Assembly: GCA_001799615.1 (NCBI GenBank)
Contig: MGTU01000018.1
Location: 28,390 to 92,389 of the forward strand
From: Elusimicrobia bacterium GWA2_61_42
GTDB lineage: Bacteria; Elusimicrobiota; Elusimicrobia; Elusimicrobiales; UBA9959
Direction of reading: 5' to 3'
Length of the DNA: 64,000 nt
Both the position numbers and the translations under genes were made by a program. Below, piece by piece: positions 27,340 to 36,605 of this stretch. How positions within the stretch are numbered: the first letter of the stretch is position 1; every line of letters starts with the position of its first letter. The notes beneath the pieces were generated by a model. It was given only the letters and a program-made list of their open reading frames with translations. It did no database searches and was not told the origin of the DNA.

Positions 27340-27798
27340 TTATTCCTTCTCGCGCAGGTTAAGCTGGTGCACTTTCTTGTCTTCGGTCATCAGGATGACC
27401 TGTTTGCCCTTTACCAAGCCGGAAACTCCCGGCACAGTTTTTTTCTTGGAATCCACGAGATGCCCCGCTTTCAGCGTGTAAAGCAGCCCGGTGACCTGGT
27501 CGCGGAGCAGCGCCTGCCGGCCGCGTGAATCTTCGAGTATGCCGGTCAGCGTCAGCCCGTACACCGTAAAGGAACCCTTTGCCACCTGCTGGGAAGAGGC
27601 CTCCGCCTTGGCGGCTTTGCCGCCCCCTTTCTGATCGCCGAACATGGTGGCGGGGATCAGCGGGTCCCGGGGATTGACCGGTTTATACACCTGGTCCACG
27701 GTGAGGACCGGGGTGGTGGAAACCGCGACCTGGGCATGGGCGCCGGCCGCGCAGGCCGTCAACAGGGCGATGATCATGAATCGCATATTTTTAGCCAT
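27340..27798 (-). CDS. pilP: Type IV pilus assembly protein PilP
   Basis: The 152-residue product has an N-terminal signal (MRFMIIALLTACAAGAHA), a Pro-containing linker (VYKPVNPRDPLIPATMF) and a C-terminal beta domain with GLTLTGILEDSRGRQALLRDQVTGLLYTLKAG, the PilP/HR-domain pattern. A lipobox is not obvious. PilP links the PilN/PilO inner-membrane platform to the PilQ secretin. It overlaps the pilO end by eight bases. Identity rests on both motif and operon position. Confidence 0.82.
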   Translation of the reverse strand: MAKNMRFMIIALLTACAAGAHAQVAVSTTPVLTVDQVYKPVNPRDPLIPATMFGDQKGGGKAAKAEASSQQVAKGSFTVYGLTLTGILEDSRGRQALLRDQVTGLLYTLKAGHLVDSKKKTVPGVSGLVKGKQVILMTEDKKVHQLNLREKE

Positions 27799-28342
27799 TG
27801 TACTGGTAAGCCACCAGCGTAAAGCGGGCGACCAGGGAAAAGTCCGACCCGACGCTGGCGGACATGGTAAGGTTCTCGGAGGTCAGTATCCTCTCCTCCA
27901 GCCCCAGGGCCGTCAGGAAGCGGCCCACGTCGTGGTAGTTGCCTTTGAGCGCTATGACGTACGAAACCTTGGTGAAATACTCCACCGGGGCGCTGCCGCC
28001 CGGGGTGATGGACTGGATGTCCACCTTGTGCTTTTTGCTCAAAGCGGTTATGGTGCGCAGCAGGTCGGGGAGCTTGCGCTCCCGGGGGAGTTTCTTCTGG
28101 GCGGCTTCCTTCTCGGCGCTCAGGCTGACCAGCTTGGCCTCGAGGTCCTTGTACTTGGCCTTCTGCATCCTGGCCTTGTTGATGTCGGACTCGAGGACGG
28201 CGACCTTCTTGGTGTTTTCCTCTATCTTAACGGCCGTGGGCAGCCAGAAATAGAACAGGTAGCCGTAAATGAAGAGGCCGCCGAACAATACGCCGGCGAA
28301 GATCTGGCCGATCTGTTCCTTTGTCAGTTGCATCTTGTTCAT
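27791..28342 (-). CDS. pilO: Type IV pilus assembly protein PilO
   Basis: The 183-residue protein has one membrane helix (IFAGVLFGGLFIYGYLFYFWLP, about residues 13-34), a coiled-coil segment (about 38-85) and a ferredoxin-like C-terminal domain, the standard PilO layout. It pairs with PilN in the periplasm to form the alignment complex. It overlaps pilN by four bases and pilP by eight. Confidence 0.85.
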   Translation of the reverse strand: MNKMQLTKEQIGQIFAGVLFGGLFIYGYLFYFWLPTAVKIEENTKKVAVLESDINKARMQKAKYKDLEAKLVSLSAEKEAAQKKLPRERKLPDLLRTITALSKKHKVDIQSITPGGSAPVEYFTKVSYVIALKGNYHDVGRFLTALGLEERILTSENLTMSASVGSDFSLVARFTLVAYQYNG

Positions 28343-28908
28343 TTTTTCACCTGCTGGGCGTATTTCACCGTGATCGGAGCGGTAAAGCGCTTCCCCTCTT
28401 CGGTTTCCGAGACGGAGATGCTGCCTACCCCGACCTCGGAATAGGGCCCGGCCGTTTCCAGCGAGTTTATCCAGTAGGCCAGGTCGTACGCCGAGTTGGA
28501 GTTCACCGCCATGTCCACCTTCATCGAGTCGCCGGTGAGCGAGGTGCCCACGTTGGTGAACCAGATGGTGGCGGGCAGGTCGTTGGTAAGGTCCTGCAGG
28601 AAATTAGTGTAGATAAAGCGGCCCCGGTTGATCCGGCCGATGGAGTCCAGGTAGCGCTGCACCTCGGCGATCTGGGCTTCTATGGCCTTTACCTGGTCCA
28701 CGTCCTTCTGCAGGAGCTTGAACTCGGCCTGGCGCTTGGTGAGGGCGGACTCGATGGTCTTGGCGCGCGTTATATGCCACAGCGACGCCACCACGAGGGT
28801 GGCCACTACGAGAACGCCGGCGAGCACGGCCTTGGCTATGACGGCCTTGCGGTTTATCCGCTCTATGTATTCCGGGGGGATCAGATTGATCTTTATCATT
28901 CTTCCCAA
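28339..28908 (-). CDS. pilN: Type IV pilus assembly protein PilN
   Basis: The 189-residue product starts with the short cytoplasmic PilN motif MIKINLIPPEYIERINRK, which docks into PilM. One membrane helix (AVLAGVLVVATLVVASLW), a coiled coil and a periplasmic ferredoxin-like domain follow. It overlaps the pilM end by 13 bases. The INLIPPE motif makes the assignment firm. Confidence 0.92.
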   Translation of the reverse strand: MGRMIKINLIPPEYIERINRKAVIAKAVLAGVLVVATLVVASLWHITRAKTIESALTKRQAEFKLLQKDVDQVKAIEAQIAEVQRYLDSIGRINRGRFIYTNFLQDLTNDLPATIWFTNVGTSLTGDSMKVDMAVNSNSAYDLAYWINSLETAGPYSEVGVGSISVSETEEGKRFTAPITVKYAQQVKK

Positions 28909-30008
28909 TCCTTAAGCTTGCGCAGCGCCAGGCCGGCGGCTACCGCCAGGGCGGGCAGCACGTCCTTGGGCATGTTCTTGGGGGGCTCGGTCAGGAACGC
29001 CAGCGGGTTCATCACCTCGGCCGGCACCTTGAACTCGGCGGCGAGGAACTTGGTGATGTTCCCCAGGTTGGCGATGCCGCCGGACACGATGATCCTGGAA
29101 ATGGAGTGTTCGACCCCCTGGGAGAGGTAGAAATCGATGGAGCGGGAAACCTCGGTGCACAGGTCCTTGAGCACGCCGGAGGCGGCCTTGGAGACGGCGA
29201 TGCCGTCGCGGTCGAACGCTTCGATGGCGGCGGCCTTGTCCTCGTCGGAGACCAGCACCGACTTGTTCTTTTTCACGGCGTCGGCGGCGGCCGCGTCGCC
29301 CTTGAGCATCTTGGAGACGGTCTTGTCGAAAGTGGAGCCGGCGATGAAGATGTCGCGCACGACGCGGGTGACGCCCTGCGACACGATGGAGAGGTTGGTC
29401 ACCTTCTGGCCGATATTGAGCAGCAGCACCGAGCTGGCGGTTTCGCCTTTGGGCGCCAGCTTCTCATAGAGGGTTTCAAGGGCGAAGGAATCCACGTCGA
29501 TGATGAGGGGGTCGAGGCCGGCGCCGGTGATGATGTCGATCTTGTCCTGCACGGCCTCCCGCTTGGCGGCCACCAGCACCGTGTCCATTTTGGGCTCGCC
29601 GCTGTCGGAGGTCTCGTTAAGAATGTAGTAGGTCAGGTTTACGTCTTTGATGTCGAACGGGATGAACGGCTCGGCCTCGACGTTTATCGTCAGGGCCAGC
29701 TCTTTCTTGGAAAGCTTGGGCAGCTTGACGTAGCGCACGATCACGGCGTTGCCGGAAATGGAGGCGGCGGCGTAACGGGCCTGTATGCCCTTTTTCTTAA
29801 GGTAGGTCTTTATTTCCTGGGAGATTATCGCCTTTTTCTCTTCGGGCGGGGTGTCCGCTTTTATGGCCAGCGGGATATAGCCCCAGTCCTTGAGCTTTAT
29901 GACTTTTTTCTCTTCGGCAAAACAAACGACCTTTACGGCGTAATTACCGATGTCGATGCCTATAACTTCTTTAGGCGGGAACATCATTTTTGCCAGATTT
30001 GAAAGCAT
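28896..30008 (-). CDS. pilM: Type IV pilus assembly ATPase-fold protein PilM
   Basis: The 370-residue protein is an actin/FtsA-like fold: VIGIDIGNYAVKVV (phosphate 1), VLLLNIGQKVTNLSIV (phosphate 2) and IIVSGGIANLGNITKFLAAEF (adenosine loop). PilM is cytoplasmic and binds the PilN tail, coupling the motor to the periplasmic alignment complex. It is first in the operon, with a strong promoter about 70 bases upstream. GGAGGG lies about 13 bases before the ATG. Confidence 0.94.
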   Translation of the reverse strand: MLSNLAKMMFPPKEVIGIDIGNYAVKVVCFAEEKKVIKLKDWGYIPLAIKADTPPEEKKAIISQEIKTYLKKKGIQARYAAASISGNAVIVRYVKLPKLSKKELALTINVEAEPFIPFDIKDVNLTYYILNETSDSGEPKMDTVLVAAKREAVQDKIDIITGAGLDPLIIDVDSFALETLYEKLAPKGETASSVLLLNIGQKVTNLSIVSQGVTRVVRDIFIAGSTFDKTVSKMLKGDAAAADAVKKNKSVLVSDEDKAAAIEAFDRDGIAVSKAASGVLKDLCTEVSRSIDFYLSQGVEHSISRIIVSGGIANLGNITKFLAAEFKVPAEVMNPLAFLTEPPKNMPKDVLPALAVAAGLALRKLKDWEE

Positions 30009-30078
30009 CTAGTTTAAAAAGCCCTCCGTACAGACCTAACCCGACTCGTTCTTTAACGCCAAGTTTTAGTATAGAACA

Positions 30079-30106
30079 ATTATATTAAATAATTATTACA
30101 AGTCAA
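30079..30106 (-). promoter_or_regulatory. pilM: Sigma70 promoter of the pilMNOPQ operon
   Basis: Minus-strand TTGACT (30101-30106) and TATAAT (30079-30084) with a 16-base A/T-rich spacer form the closest match to a housekeeping promoter in the window. It sits in a local A/T-rich island within very GC-rich DNA and leaves a leader of about 65 bases before pilM. Confidence 0.75.
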
Positions 30107-30115
30107 CAGGCTAAA

Positions 30116-30189
30116 AGCAAATCCCGGCCCCGCTGGAACCGAAGCGCTCCCGCCCGCGTTGCCGGGGCCGGGGCTATTTGCTTAAATAT
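30116..30189. repeat. Imperfect long inverted repeat covering the oxidoreductase promoter
   Basis: The left arm AGCAAATCCCGGCCCC (30116-30131) pairs with GGGGCCGGGGCTATTTGCT (30164-30182), leaving three unpaired bases in the right arm and a 32-base loop. The right arm contains the extended -10 TGCTTAAAT (30179-30187) of the gene at 30194. It lies upstream of the pil promoter as well, so a shared regulator or structural role is possible. Confidence 0.5.
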
Positions 30190-30193
30190 CCCC

Positions 30194-31156
30194 ATGCAAG
30201 GAGCTATCATAGGTCTGACCGGGGACGCGGAAAGCCCGCTGCTGCCGGCCTTTAAAGCCGCGGGGCACAAGCTGACCTGTCTGTGCGGGGACGCGCCGGC
30301 GCTCAAGGCCGCGGGCAGGCTGCTGCCGGAGGCGGTCCGCTACGGAGACCTTGAGACCCTGCTCTCCAAAGCGGAGAAGCTGGATTTCGTCCTGGTAAGC
30401 GGCGCCCCGGAGCGGCGCTTCAGGGCCGCGCTGCGCGCGCTGGAGAACCGCCTCCACGTGATCTGTGAAACGCCGTTCTGTTTTTCCACTTCCGACTTCG
30501 AAACCCTGCGGACCGAGGCCGCCAGGAACGGCCTGACGCTGGCCGCGCTTCAGCCCTGGGAGCGGAGTTCCGCCTGGCTGGCGCTGGAAAAGATCTTTAC
30601 CGGCGGCCTGCTCGGCCGGCTCCGCTGGGCGGAAACCCAGTTGTTCCTGCCGGGGCCCGCCCCCGCCGGCGGAATAACCGCCGCCGCCGGGTGGCAAGCC
30701 TTCTCCATGCTGCTGGGCGCCGTGCGCCTCCCCCCCTCGGCCCTGGCGGCGAGGCTGACGCCGGCGCCGGAGCCGGGCGCCGCGCCGTGCGACGAAACCG
30801 CCGCTTTCCAGGTGCACTTCGGCGGCGCGGACGGCGTCGTGCATCTTTTTTCCGGCAGCCACGCCCCGGGCGCGCGCGTCGCCGCCGCCGGGGAAAAAGG
30901 CCGCCTGGAACTGGACGGAGACCTGCTGCGCCTGGACATAAAGGGCGTTCCGCCGGAGACCGTCAAACTGCGCGACAGCCTGGCCGCGGGCGGGAACCGT
31001 CCGGAATGGCTGGCCGAAGAATTGCGGGATTTCGCGAGGGAAACGGAGCGGAAGCTGCCGCCGGGCTCGGGCCTGCGCAACGCCCGCTACTGCGTCAAGC
31101 TGCTGAAGAACGCCTACTACTCCGCCGCGGTAAGGTCCGCGGCGGTTCCGTTGTAA
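30194..31156 (+). CDS. Gfo/Idh/MocA-type NAD(P)-dependent oxidoreductase-like protein
   Basis: The 320-residue product starts with a Rossmann strand (MQGAIIGLTGD) and continues with LDFVLVSGAPERRFRAALRALENRLHVICETPF. This is the layout of Gfo/Idh/MocA proteins, where the usual lysine of the EKP motif is replaced (CETPF here). The C-terminal half is the expected beta-sheet domain. Loss of the EKP lysine and of a clean GxGxxG (IGLTGD) suggests weakened or changed catalysis. The ATG lies six bases after a -10 box and has no Shine-Dalgarno, so the mRNA may be leaderless. The substrate is unknown. Confidence 0.65.
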   Translation: MQGAIIGLTGDAESPLLPAFKAAGHKLTCLCGDAPALKAAGRLLPEAVRYGDLETLLSKAEKLDFVLVSGAPERRFRAALRALENRLHVICETPFCFSTSDFETLRTEAARNGLTLAALQPWERSSAWLALEKIFTGGLLGRLRWAETQLFLPGPAPAGGITAAAGWQAFSMLLGAVRLPPSALAARLTPAPEPGAAPCDETAAFQVHFGGADGVVHLFSGSHAPGARVAAAGEKGRLELDGDLLRLDIKGVPPETVKLRDSLAAGGNRPEWLAEELRDFARETERKLPPGSGLRNARYCVKLLKNAYYSAAVRSAAVPL

Positions 31157-31187
31157 ATATTTTTTATCGGACGGCCCGGCCGCCGTC

Positions 31188-31682
31188 TCAGCCGGAAGTT
31201 TCCTGCTTGTCCGGATGCAGGATCGCCAGGAGGAACCTGCTTATCTCCTCGCTGGCGCGGTAGACCTGGAGGCCGGCGCGGGACAAGAAGAACAGCGTAA
31301 GGCCCAGGAAGAAGGACTGGTAGATCCATTCAAAGTCGCTGATGAAAGGGAAGATGGCGGCCTGGAAAGCGTAGTAGGCGAAGAGCAGGGAGAGGATCTT
31401 GACGATATTGCAGAAGAGCTCCCCGGCCTTGGGCACGAAATCCAGCAGGCCGTCCACCGCGGGCACGGATTCCGCGCCGAAACCTACGAACGCCGCCACC
31501 GCCAGCAGCGAGACCACGGCGCTGAGGAACACGCTTACCGGCAGCTTCTGGCTGAAGAAAGGCAGGGCCTGGGCGAAAGGCAGCTGCTCTACGAACCACC
31601 CGATGGAGAAAAGCGTGAACAGCACGATCAGCGTTTTCACGGCCTTCACCAGCAGGGTCCTGAAAAGTTCTTTTTTAGCCAT
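31188..31682 (-). CDS. Small integral membrane protein, unknown
   Basis: The ATG at 31682 gives 164 residues. A longer ORF from 31739 would add a basic stretch unlike the rest. Four hydrophobic segments are visible, for example TLIVLFTLFSIGWFV, VFLSAVVSLLAVAAFVGFG, IVKILSLLFAYYAFQAAIFPF and FFLGLTLFFLSRAGL. I recognise no family. A promoter pair TTGCGA/17/TAGATT ends seven bases before the ATG and no ribosome binding site is seen, so it is another leaderless candidate. It converges on the oxidoreductase gene. Confidence 0.6.
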   Translation of the reverse strand: MAKKELFRTLLVKAVKTLIVLFTLFSIGWFVEQLPFAQALPFFSQKLPVSVFLSAVVSLLAVAAFVGFGAESVPAVDGLLDFVPKAGELFCNIVKILSLLFAYYAFQAAIFPFISDFEWIYQSFFLGLTLFFLSRAGLQVYRASEEISRFLLAILHPDKQETSG

Positions 31683-31689
31683 AGCATGA

Positions 31690-31718
31690 AATCTAACAAA
31701 ATAAGGCCGCGTTCGCAA
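31690..31718 (-). promoter_or_regulatory. Promoter of the small membrane protein
   Basis: Minus-strand TTGCGA (31713-31718) and TAGATT (31690-31695), preceded by TGT, are 17 bases apart. Transcription would start at or next to the ATG at 31682. Confidence 0.45.
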
Positions 31719-31769
31719 CACCGCGCGGCGGCCGTCCATTTAATTTAATATGTAATAAAATTATAATTA

Positions 31770-31798
31770 TTGAAAAAGCCGCTTTTTTGTGCTAGTAT
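31770..31798 (+). promoter_or_regulatory. Promoter of the small basic protein and ubiE-like gene
   Basis: TTGAAA (31770-31775), 17 bases, TAGTAT (31793-31798), the latter preceded by TGC (extended -10). It lies in an A/T-rich island, and the ATG at 31837 follows after a strong ribosome binding site. Confidence 0.6.
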
Positions 31799-31836
31799 TA
31801 GGGCTTAAGCGCGCAGGCGCGTGGAGGGAGAAAATT

Positions 31837-32010
31837 ATGATCGTTGAAAGAACCGAATACAAAGGCCAGCCCGTCCTCATACTCAAGAGGAACGAGAACG
31901 ACAAGTACCCGTTCTCCTTCGGCCTCTCGAAAGCCCGCCTCATCATAGAGGGCTTCGAAGAGATTAAGAAGTTCGTGGCCGAGAACGACAACAAAGAAGA
32001 GAAGAAGTAG
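31837..32010 (+). CDS. Small 57-residue protein, possibly PC4-like ssDNA-binding
   Basis: The ATG at 31837 follows GGAGGGAG at six bases, which decides the start against an upstream in-frame ATG at 31789. The 57 residues run from MIVERTEYKGQPVLILKR through DKYPFSFGLSKARLIIEG to a Lys/Glu-rich tail. The pattern of a short beta sheet (EYKGQPVLILKR, PFSFGLSKARLI) followed by a helix (FEEIKKFVAEN) resembles the PC4/transcriptional-coactivator fold that binds single-stranded DNA, but the similarity is weak and based on recall. It has a good promoter and probably a conserved, well-expressed role. ubiE follows 25 bases later. Confidence 0.6.
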   Translation: MIVERTEYKGQPVLILKRNENDKYPFSFGLSKARLIIEGFEEIKKFVAENDNKEEKK

Positions 32011-32035
32011 TTTTTTTCTTTTTTCCTGACGATAG

Positions 32036-32740
32036 ATGCCGTCGAAACCAGAGCTTGCGATAGCCGGGTTTTATGACGGCATTTATCTTTTTTACGGCGC
32101 GGCGAATTCCCTGCTGACCTTCGGCCTGGACCGCCGCTGGCGCGCCCTGGCCGCCGCCATAGCGGCCCGCGGCGTTCCCGCAAAAGCCAGGGTCCTGGAC
32201 GCCTGTTGCGGCACCGGGGACTTTTCCCTGGCCCTTAAGAAGGCCCTGGGGCCCGGCGCGGAGATCGCCGGCGCGGACCTCAGCGCGGCCATGCTCTCCT
32301 CGGCGCGCGAAAAAAACGCGGGCATGAAGTTCGTCCTGGCCGAAGCCAAGGAACTTCCTTTCCCGGACGGTTCGTTCGACCTGGTAACCATCTCTTTCGC
32401 CACCCGCAACCTCAACATAGACAAGCAAAGACTGCTGGCCGCGCTGAGGGAATTCAGGCGCGTGCTCAAACCCGGCGGCCTGTTCCTGAACCTGGAAACC
32501 ACCCGCCCGGAAAACCCGGCGCTCTGGTTCCTGATGCGGACCTATGTCAGGTCCGTCATAGGGCTGCTGAACCTGCTGTCCCCCAAAAGCCGCGCCTCCT
32601 ACTCTTTCCTGAAACACACCATGCTGAATTTCTACTCCGCACGGGAATTCTCCGCCCTGCTCGCCGAAGCGGGCTTCTCCGGCCCTTCTTACAAAACGCT
32701 TTGCCCAGGCGCGGTGGCCGTTCACACTGCCCGCTGCTGA
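32036..32740 (+). CDS. UbiE/MenG-type quinone C-methyltransferase
   Basis: The 234-residue protein matches UbiE/MenG in length and motif order: AIAGFYDGIYLFYGAANSLLTFGLDRRWR, the SAM site VLDACCGTGDFSLALKK, GADLSAAMLSSAREKN, the LPFPDGSFDLVTISFATRNLNID segment and FRRVLKPGGLFLNLET. It would methylate demethylmenaquinone (or a ubiquinone precursor) at the membrane surface. No other quinone genes are in the window, so the substrate is inferred. It follows the small protein in one transcript and converges on the V-ATPase operon with no spacer. Confidence 0.85.
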   Translation: MPSKPELAIAGFYDGIYLFYGAANSLLTFGLDRRWRALAAAIAARGVPAKARVLDACCGTGDFSLALKKALGPGAEIAGADLSAAMLSSAREKNAGMKFVLAEAKELPFPDGSFDLVTISFATRNLNIDKQRLLAALREFRRVLKPGGLFLNLETTRPENPALWFLMRTYVRSVIGLLNLLSPKSRASYSFLKHTMLNFYSAREFSALLAEAGFSGPSYKTLCPGAVAVHTARC

Positions 32741-33370
32741 TCAGCCCCGCCCCGCCCGCAGCCTGTTCCGTATCATCCTGAGTATCACAAAAGCTTCCCG
32801 CTCGCGCTCCTCCAGGGCCCCGCCCAGGTACAGTATCGTTTCCCGGCAGTCCGGGATCACTTTTTTGGAGAGCGCGTTGCAGCGGCGCTGGGTTCTCTTC
32901 AGTTCGCGCGCCAGCCGCAGCGCCGACGTTTCAAGCCCGGCCAGTTCGGCCAGCGGCGGCAGCGCCGAGGCGAAGGCGCGCGCCGCGGCGCCGGCGGCGG
33001 CGGGGGTTCCTCCCGGCCCGAAAGCGGCGCCGGAAACCCGCGCTTCCGCCGAGGCCTCCGGCAGCCTCAGGCCCATGAGGCGCCGCTCCCTGACTTTAAC
33101 GGCGCAGCCCGGCTTAACGCCCAGCGCCGCCCTGTCCACGGCCTCCGAACCGGCGTCCAGTTCCGCCTCGCGCAGCGCCGCGTACGCGCGGGCCAGGAGT
33201 TCCCGGGAAAGTGCTTTCGCCCCCGCCGCGCGCCTGGAACGCGCGTCCAGTTCCAGCAGCAGCAGTTCTCTTTTCTGATCGAGCAGGGCGAAGCCTTCCT
33301 CCGCGAAAGCCAGCTGCCTGCGCAGCGCCAGCAGCGCCGATTTAGTCGCGGGAATTTCCAGCAGAGCCAT
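32741..33370 (-). CDS. V/A-type ATP synthase subunit D
   Basis: The 209-residue product is a long helical hairpin protein: PATKSALLALRRQLAFAEEGFALLDQKRELLLLEL at the N-terminus and ELKRTQRRCNALSKKVIPDCRETILYLGGALEEREREAFVILRMIR near the C-terminus, the pattern of subunit D, the central rotor shaft. It is the last gene of the V/A-type operon (order G/H-C-I-K-F-E-A-B-D). Its stop abuts the stop of the convergent ubiE gene. Confidence 0.92.
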   Translation of the reverse strand: MALLEIPATKSALLALRRQLAFAEEGFALLDQKRELLLLELDARSRRAAGAKALSRELLARAYAALREAELDAGSEAVDRAALGVKPGCAVKVRERRLMGLRLPEASAEARVSGAAFGPGGTPAAAGAAARAFASALPPLAELAGLETSALRLARELKRTQRRCNALSKKVIPDCRETILYLGGALEEREREAFVILRMIRNRLRAGRG

Positions 33371-33402
33371 TCTTTCCTCCCGGCCTGAACGTTAAAATAT
33401 CT

Positions 33403-34818
33403 TCACGGCTTCGCCGCTTCGGGCGCCGTTTTTCCCTTGTAATGTTTTTCCAGCAGCGCTTCATTGACCCTGCGCAGCTCGTCGCGCGGCAGCAGGGAAA
33501 GCATTTCCCAGCCCAGGTCCAGGGTGGCGCCTATGGACCTGTCCTCGCGTTCCCCCTGCGTAAGGAAGCGCCGCTCGAACGCCGCTCCGAACTTCAGGTA
33601 AACCTTGTCCGCCGCGCTCAGCTCCTCCTCGCCGATAATATCCGCCAGCGCGCGCACGCGCTTGACGTAGGCGTAGCAGGCGAAAAGCTGGCTGGCCAGC
33701 GCCGGGTGGTCGGCCCGGGTATAGCCTTCGCCCACGCCGTCCTTCATCAGGCGCGACAGGCTGGGCAGCCCGGCGATGGGCGGGTAGACCCCGCGCTGGA
33801 AAAGCTCGCGGTCCAGCACTATCTGGCCCTCGGTGATATAGCCGGTCAGGTCCGGCACCGGGTGGCTGATGTCGTCGGAGGGCATGGTCAGGATGGCGGT
33901 CTGCGTGATCGAGCCGGGCGAACCTTCGATGCGCCCGGCCCGCTCGTAAATAGCCGCCAGGTCGGAATAGAGGTAGCCGGGGTAGCCTTTGCGGCCAGGG
34001 ATCTCGCCCCTGGCCGTGCCCACCTCGCGCAGGCTCTCGCAGTAATTGGTCATATCCGTCAGCACCACCAGCACGTGCTGCCCGCAGTCGAAGGCCAGGT
34101 GCTCGGCCAGGGTCAGCGCGGCGCGCGGCGTCAGCAGCCGCTCCACTCCCGGCGCGTCGGCCAGCGACAGGAACATTGCCACGCGGCCCAGGGCCCCGGA
34201 TTCGGCGAAGTCCCGCATGAAGAAGTCGGCCACGTCGCGCTTTACGCCCATCGCCGCGAAAACTATCGAGAACTCCGTGTTTTCGCCGGGCAGTTTGGCC
34301 TGGCGCACCAGCTGCGCGCAGACGCGGTCATGCGGCAGCCCGTTGCCGGAGAAGATCGGCAGCTTCTGGCCGCGCACCAGGGAATTCATGCCGTCTATGG
34401 CGGAGATGCCGGTCTGTATGAATTCCCTCGGATAGCTGCGGGCCACCGGGTTTATGGGCGCGCCGTTCACGTCGCGCCTGTCGCCGGAAAGCGGCGGCGG
34501 CCCGCCGTCGGCCGGGCGCCCCAGCCCGTCGAACACCCGCCCCAGCATGCTCTTTGAAACCGGCAGGCGCAGGCTTTCCCCCAGGAAGCGGGCCCGCACC
34601 GTGCTGCCGGACAGCCCCTCGGTGCCCTCCAGCACCTGCACCAGGGCCCGCTCTTCGGAGATCTCCAGCACCCGGCCCAGGCGCGGCCGGCCGCCCGGCC
34701 CAACGATCTCCACCAGCTCGTCGAAGCCGGCGTCGCGCACCCGTTCTATTACCACCAGCGGCCCCTCTATGCGCGAAGCGCCCAGGTATTCCAGGCCCCG
34801 GTCCTCCACGCGGTTCAT
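33403..34818 (-). CDS. V/A-type ATP synthase subunit B (non-catalytic)
   Basis: The 471-residue protein has the subunit B signatures: [95 protein letters not shown] and [32 protein letters not shown]. The true Walker A is absent, as expected. It overlaps the A-subunit gene by four bases. It forms the A3B3 ring with subunit A. Confidence 0.97.
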   Translation of the reverse strand: MNRVEDRGLEYLGASRIEGPLVVIERVRDAGFDELVEIVGPGGRPRLGRVLEISEERALVQVLEGTEGLSGSTVRARFLGESLRLPVSKSMLGRVFDGLGRPADGGPPPLSGDRRDVNGAPINPVARSYPREFIQTGISAIDGMNSLVRGQKLPIFSGNGLPHDRVCAQLVRQAKLPGENTEFSIVFAAMGVKRDVADFFMRDFAESGALGRVAMFLSLADAPGVERLLTPRAALTLAEHLAFDCGQHVLVVLTDMTNYCESLREVGTARGEIPGRKGYPGYLYSDLAAIYERAGRIEGSPGSITQTAILTMPSDDISHPVPDLTGYITEGQIVLDRELFQRGVYPPIAGLPSLSRLMKDGVGEGYTRADHPALASQLFACYAYVKRVRALADIIGEEELSAADKVYLKFGAAFERRFLTQGEREDRSIGATLDLGWEMLSLLPRDELRRVNEALLEKHYKGKTAPEAAKP

Positions 34819-36605
34819 GCGGCCTCCCCGCCCGAATTTTTTTTCTCCAGGCCCGCCAGTTCTTCGGCCACCCTCGCGGCCAGCCGCTCCAGCCCGTCCG
34901 GGCCGCCGCCGGGATAGGCGGTCTTCGCCCGCAGTATGGCCGGCACGCAGGGCAGGGCGGAAATAACGGCCAGCGCGGTCCCGCCTTTTATAAGGTCCCG
35001 GGCGCCGCGCGACAGCGCCATTATTATCTTGAGCAGCGCGGCCTGTTTCTCCAGGGGGCAGTAGGCGTCCTCGGCGTCAAAAGCGTTCTGCGACAGGAAA
35101 CCGTCGCGCAGCATCCCGCCTATGAACAAGTGCAGCCGCTGGCTGTCGGGCAGGGAGTCCGGCCCCACCAGCCTGGCGATCTGGCGGTAATGCTCCTCGC
35201 GCTGCAGCGCCTCCATGGCCTCGTCGCGCAGCGCCCGCCAGCCCGGGGCGGTCTTTTCCCAGCTCTCTCCCACCTCGTCCAGATAATCGGAATAGGAACG
35301 CAGCCAGTTTATGGAAGGGTAATGCCTGGCGTTGGCGAGTTCCGTGTCCAGCGACCAGAACACGCGCGTGAAGCGCCGCGTGTGCTGCGTGACCGGCTCC
35401 GAAAAATCCCCGCCGGGGGGACTGACCGCCCCCACGATACTTACCGAGGCCGGCTCCCCTCCCAGCGTGGTCACCGCCCCGCCGCGCTCGTAGAACTGGG
35501 CCAGGCGCGCCGGCAGGCTCGCCGGGAAACCTTCTTCCGCGGGCATTTCCTCCAGGCGGGCCGACATTTCGCGCAGCGCTTCCGCCCAGCGGCTGGTAGA
35601 ATCGGCGAACACCGCGACGTCGTAGCCCATGTCCCGGTAATATTCCGCCATGGTTATGCCCGTATAGATGGAGATCTCGCGCGCGGCCACCGGCATATTG
35701 GAGGTATTAGCTATAAGGATGGTGCGCTCCATCAGGGGACGCCCGGTACGCGGGTCCTTCAGTTTCGGGAACTCGCGCAGCACCTCCGTCATTTCGTTGC
35801 CCCGTTCGCCGCAGCCGATAAAGATGATTATCCCGGCGTCGGACCACTTGGCCAGCTGGTGCTGGGTTATGGTCTTGCCTGTGCCGAAGCCTCCCGGGAT
35901 GCAGGCGCAGCCGCCCTTGCCCAGCGGAAAGAACGTATCTATGATCCGCTGGCCGGTCACCAGCGGCACGCTGACGCGCCGCCTTTCGCGCGCCGGGCGG
36001 GGCAGGCGCACCGGCCACTTCTGGAGCATTTTTATCTCCACGGGGCCGGCGGCCGTTTCTATGACCGCCAGCGGTTCGTTTATGGTGTAGCTGCCCGGCC
36101 CGGCGGCTGAGCGCACCCTGCCGCTCACGCCGGGAGGCAGCAGCACCTTATGCGTCACCAGCGGGGTTTCCGCCACCAGGCCGGCGGCCTGCCCCGCGGC
36201 CGCCTCCTGTCCGGGCTTCAGCAGCGGTTCGAAGGTCCAGCGGCGCGCCGCGTCCAGCGGATCGGCTCTTTCGCCCCGCTTTATCCAGGCGCCGCTGAGC
36301 GCGCGCAGCGCCGGCAGCGGGCGCTGCACGCCATCGTAAATATTACCTATGAGCCCGGGGCCCAGCCACAAAGACAGCGGCGCCCCCGTGCGTTCCACCG
36401 GCGCCCCGGGCTTCAGCATGGAGGTCTCCTCGTACACCTGCACCGTGGCCAGGTCGCCCGCCTGCCGTACCACCTCGCCCACCAGCCCCAGCTCCCCGAC
36501 GCGCACTACCTCGTACATGGCGGCGCCGGCCATGCCTTTAACCGTGACCACCGGCCCGCTTATTCGCGTTACAAAAGGCCGCCCGCTTTTTTCAGCGTTC
36601 GTCAT
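34815..36605 (-). CDS. V/A-type ATP synthase subunit A (catalytic)
   Basis: The ATG at 36605, preceded by GGGGGAGG, is preferred. The open frame continues to 36785 but reads low-complexity sequence overlapping subunit E. The 596 residues contain [13 protein letters not shown], Walker [19 protein letters not shown], the [15 protein letters not shown] segment, [29 protein letters not shown] and [16 protein letters not shown], all typical of the catalytic subunit with its non-homologous insert. It hydrolyses or makes ATP in the A3B3 head. It overlaps subunit E by 14 bases. Confidence 0.97.
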   Translation of the reverse strand: MTNAEKSGRPFVTRISGPVVTVKGMAGAAMYEVVRVGELGLVGEVVRQAGDLATVQVYEETSMLKPGAPVERTGAPLSLWLGPGLIGNIYDGVQRPLPALRALSGAWIKRGERADPLDAARRWTFEPLLKPGQEAAAGQAAGLVAETPLVTHKVLLPPGVSGRVRSAAGPGSYTINEPLAVIETAAGPVEIKMLQKWPVRLPRPARERRRVSVPLVTGQRIIDTFFPLGKGGCACIPGGFGTGKTITQHQLAKWSDAGIIIFIGCGERGNEMTEVLREFPKLKDPRTGRPLMERTILIANTSNMPVAAREISIYTGITMAEYYRDMGYDVAVFADSTSRWAEALREMSARLEEMPAEEGFPASLPARLAQFYERGGAVTTLGGEPASVSIVGAVSPPGGDFSEPVTQHTRRFTRVFWSLDTELANARHYPSINWLRSYSDYLDEVGESWEKTAPGWRALRDEAMEALQREEHYRQIARLVGPDSLPDSQRLHLFIGGMLRDGFLSQNAFDAEDAYCPLEKQAALLKIIMALSRGARDLIKGGTALAVISALPCVPAILRAKTAYPGGGPDGLERLAARVAEELAGLEKKNSGGEAA

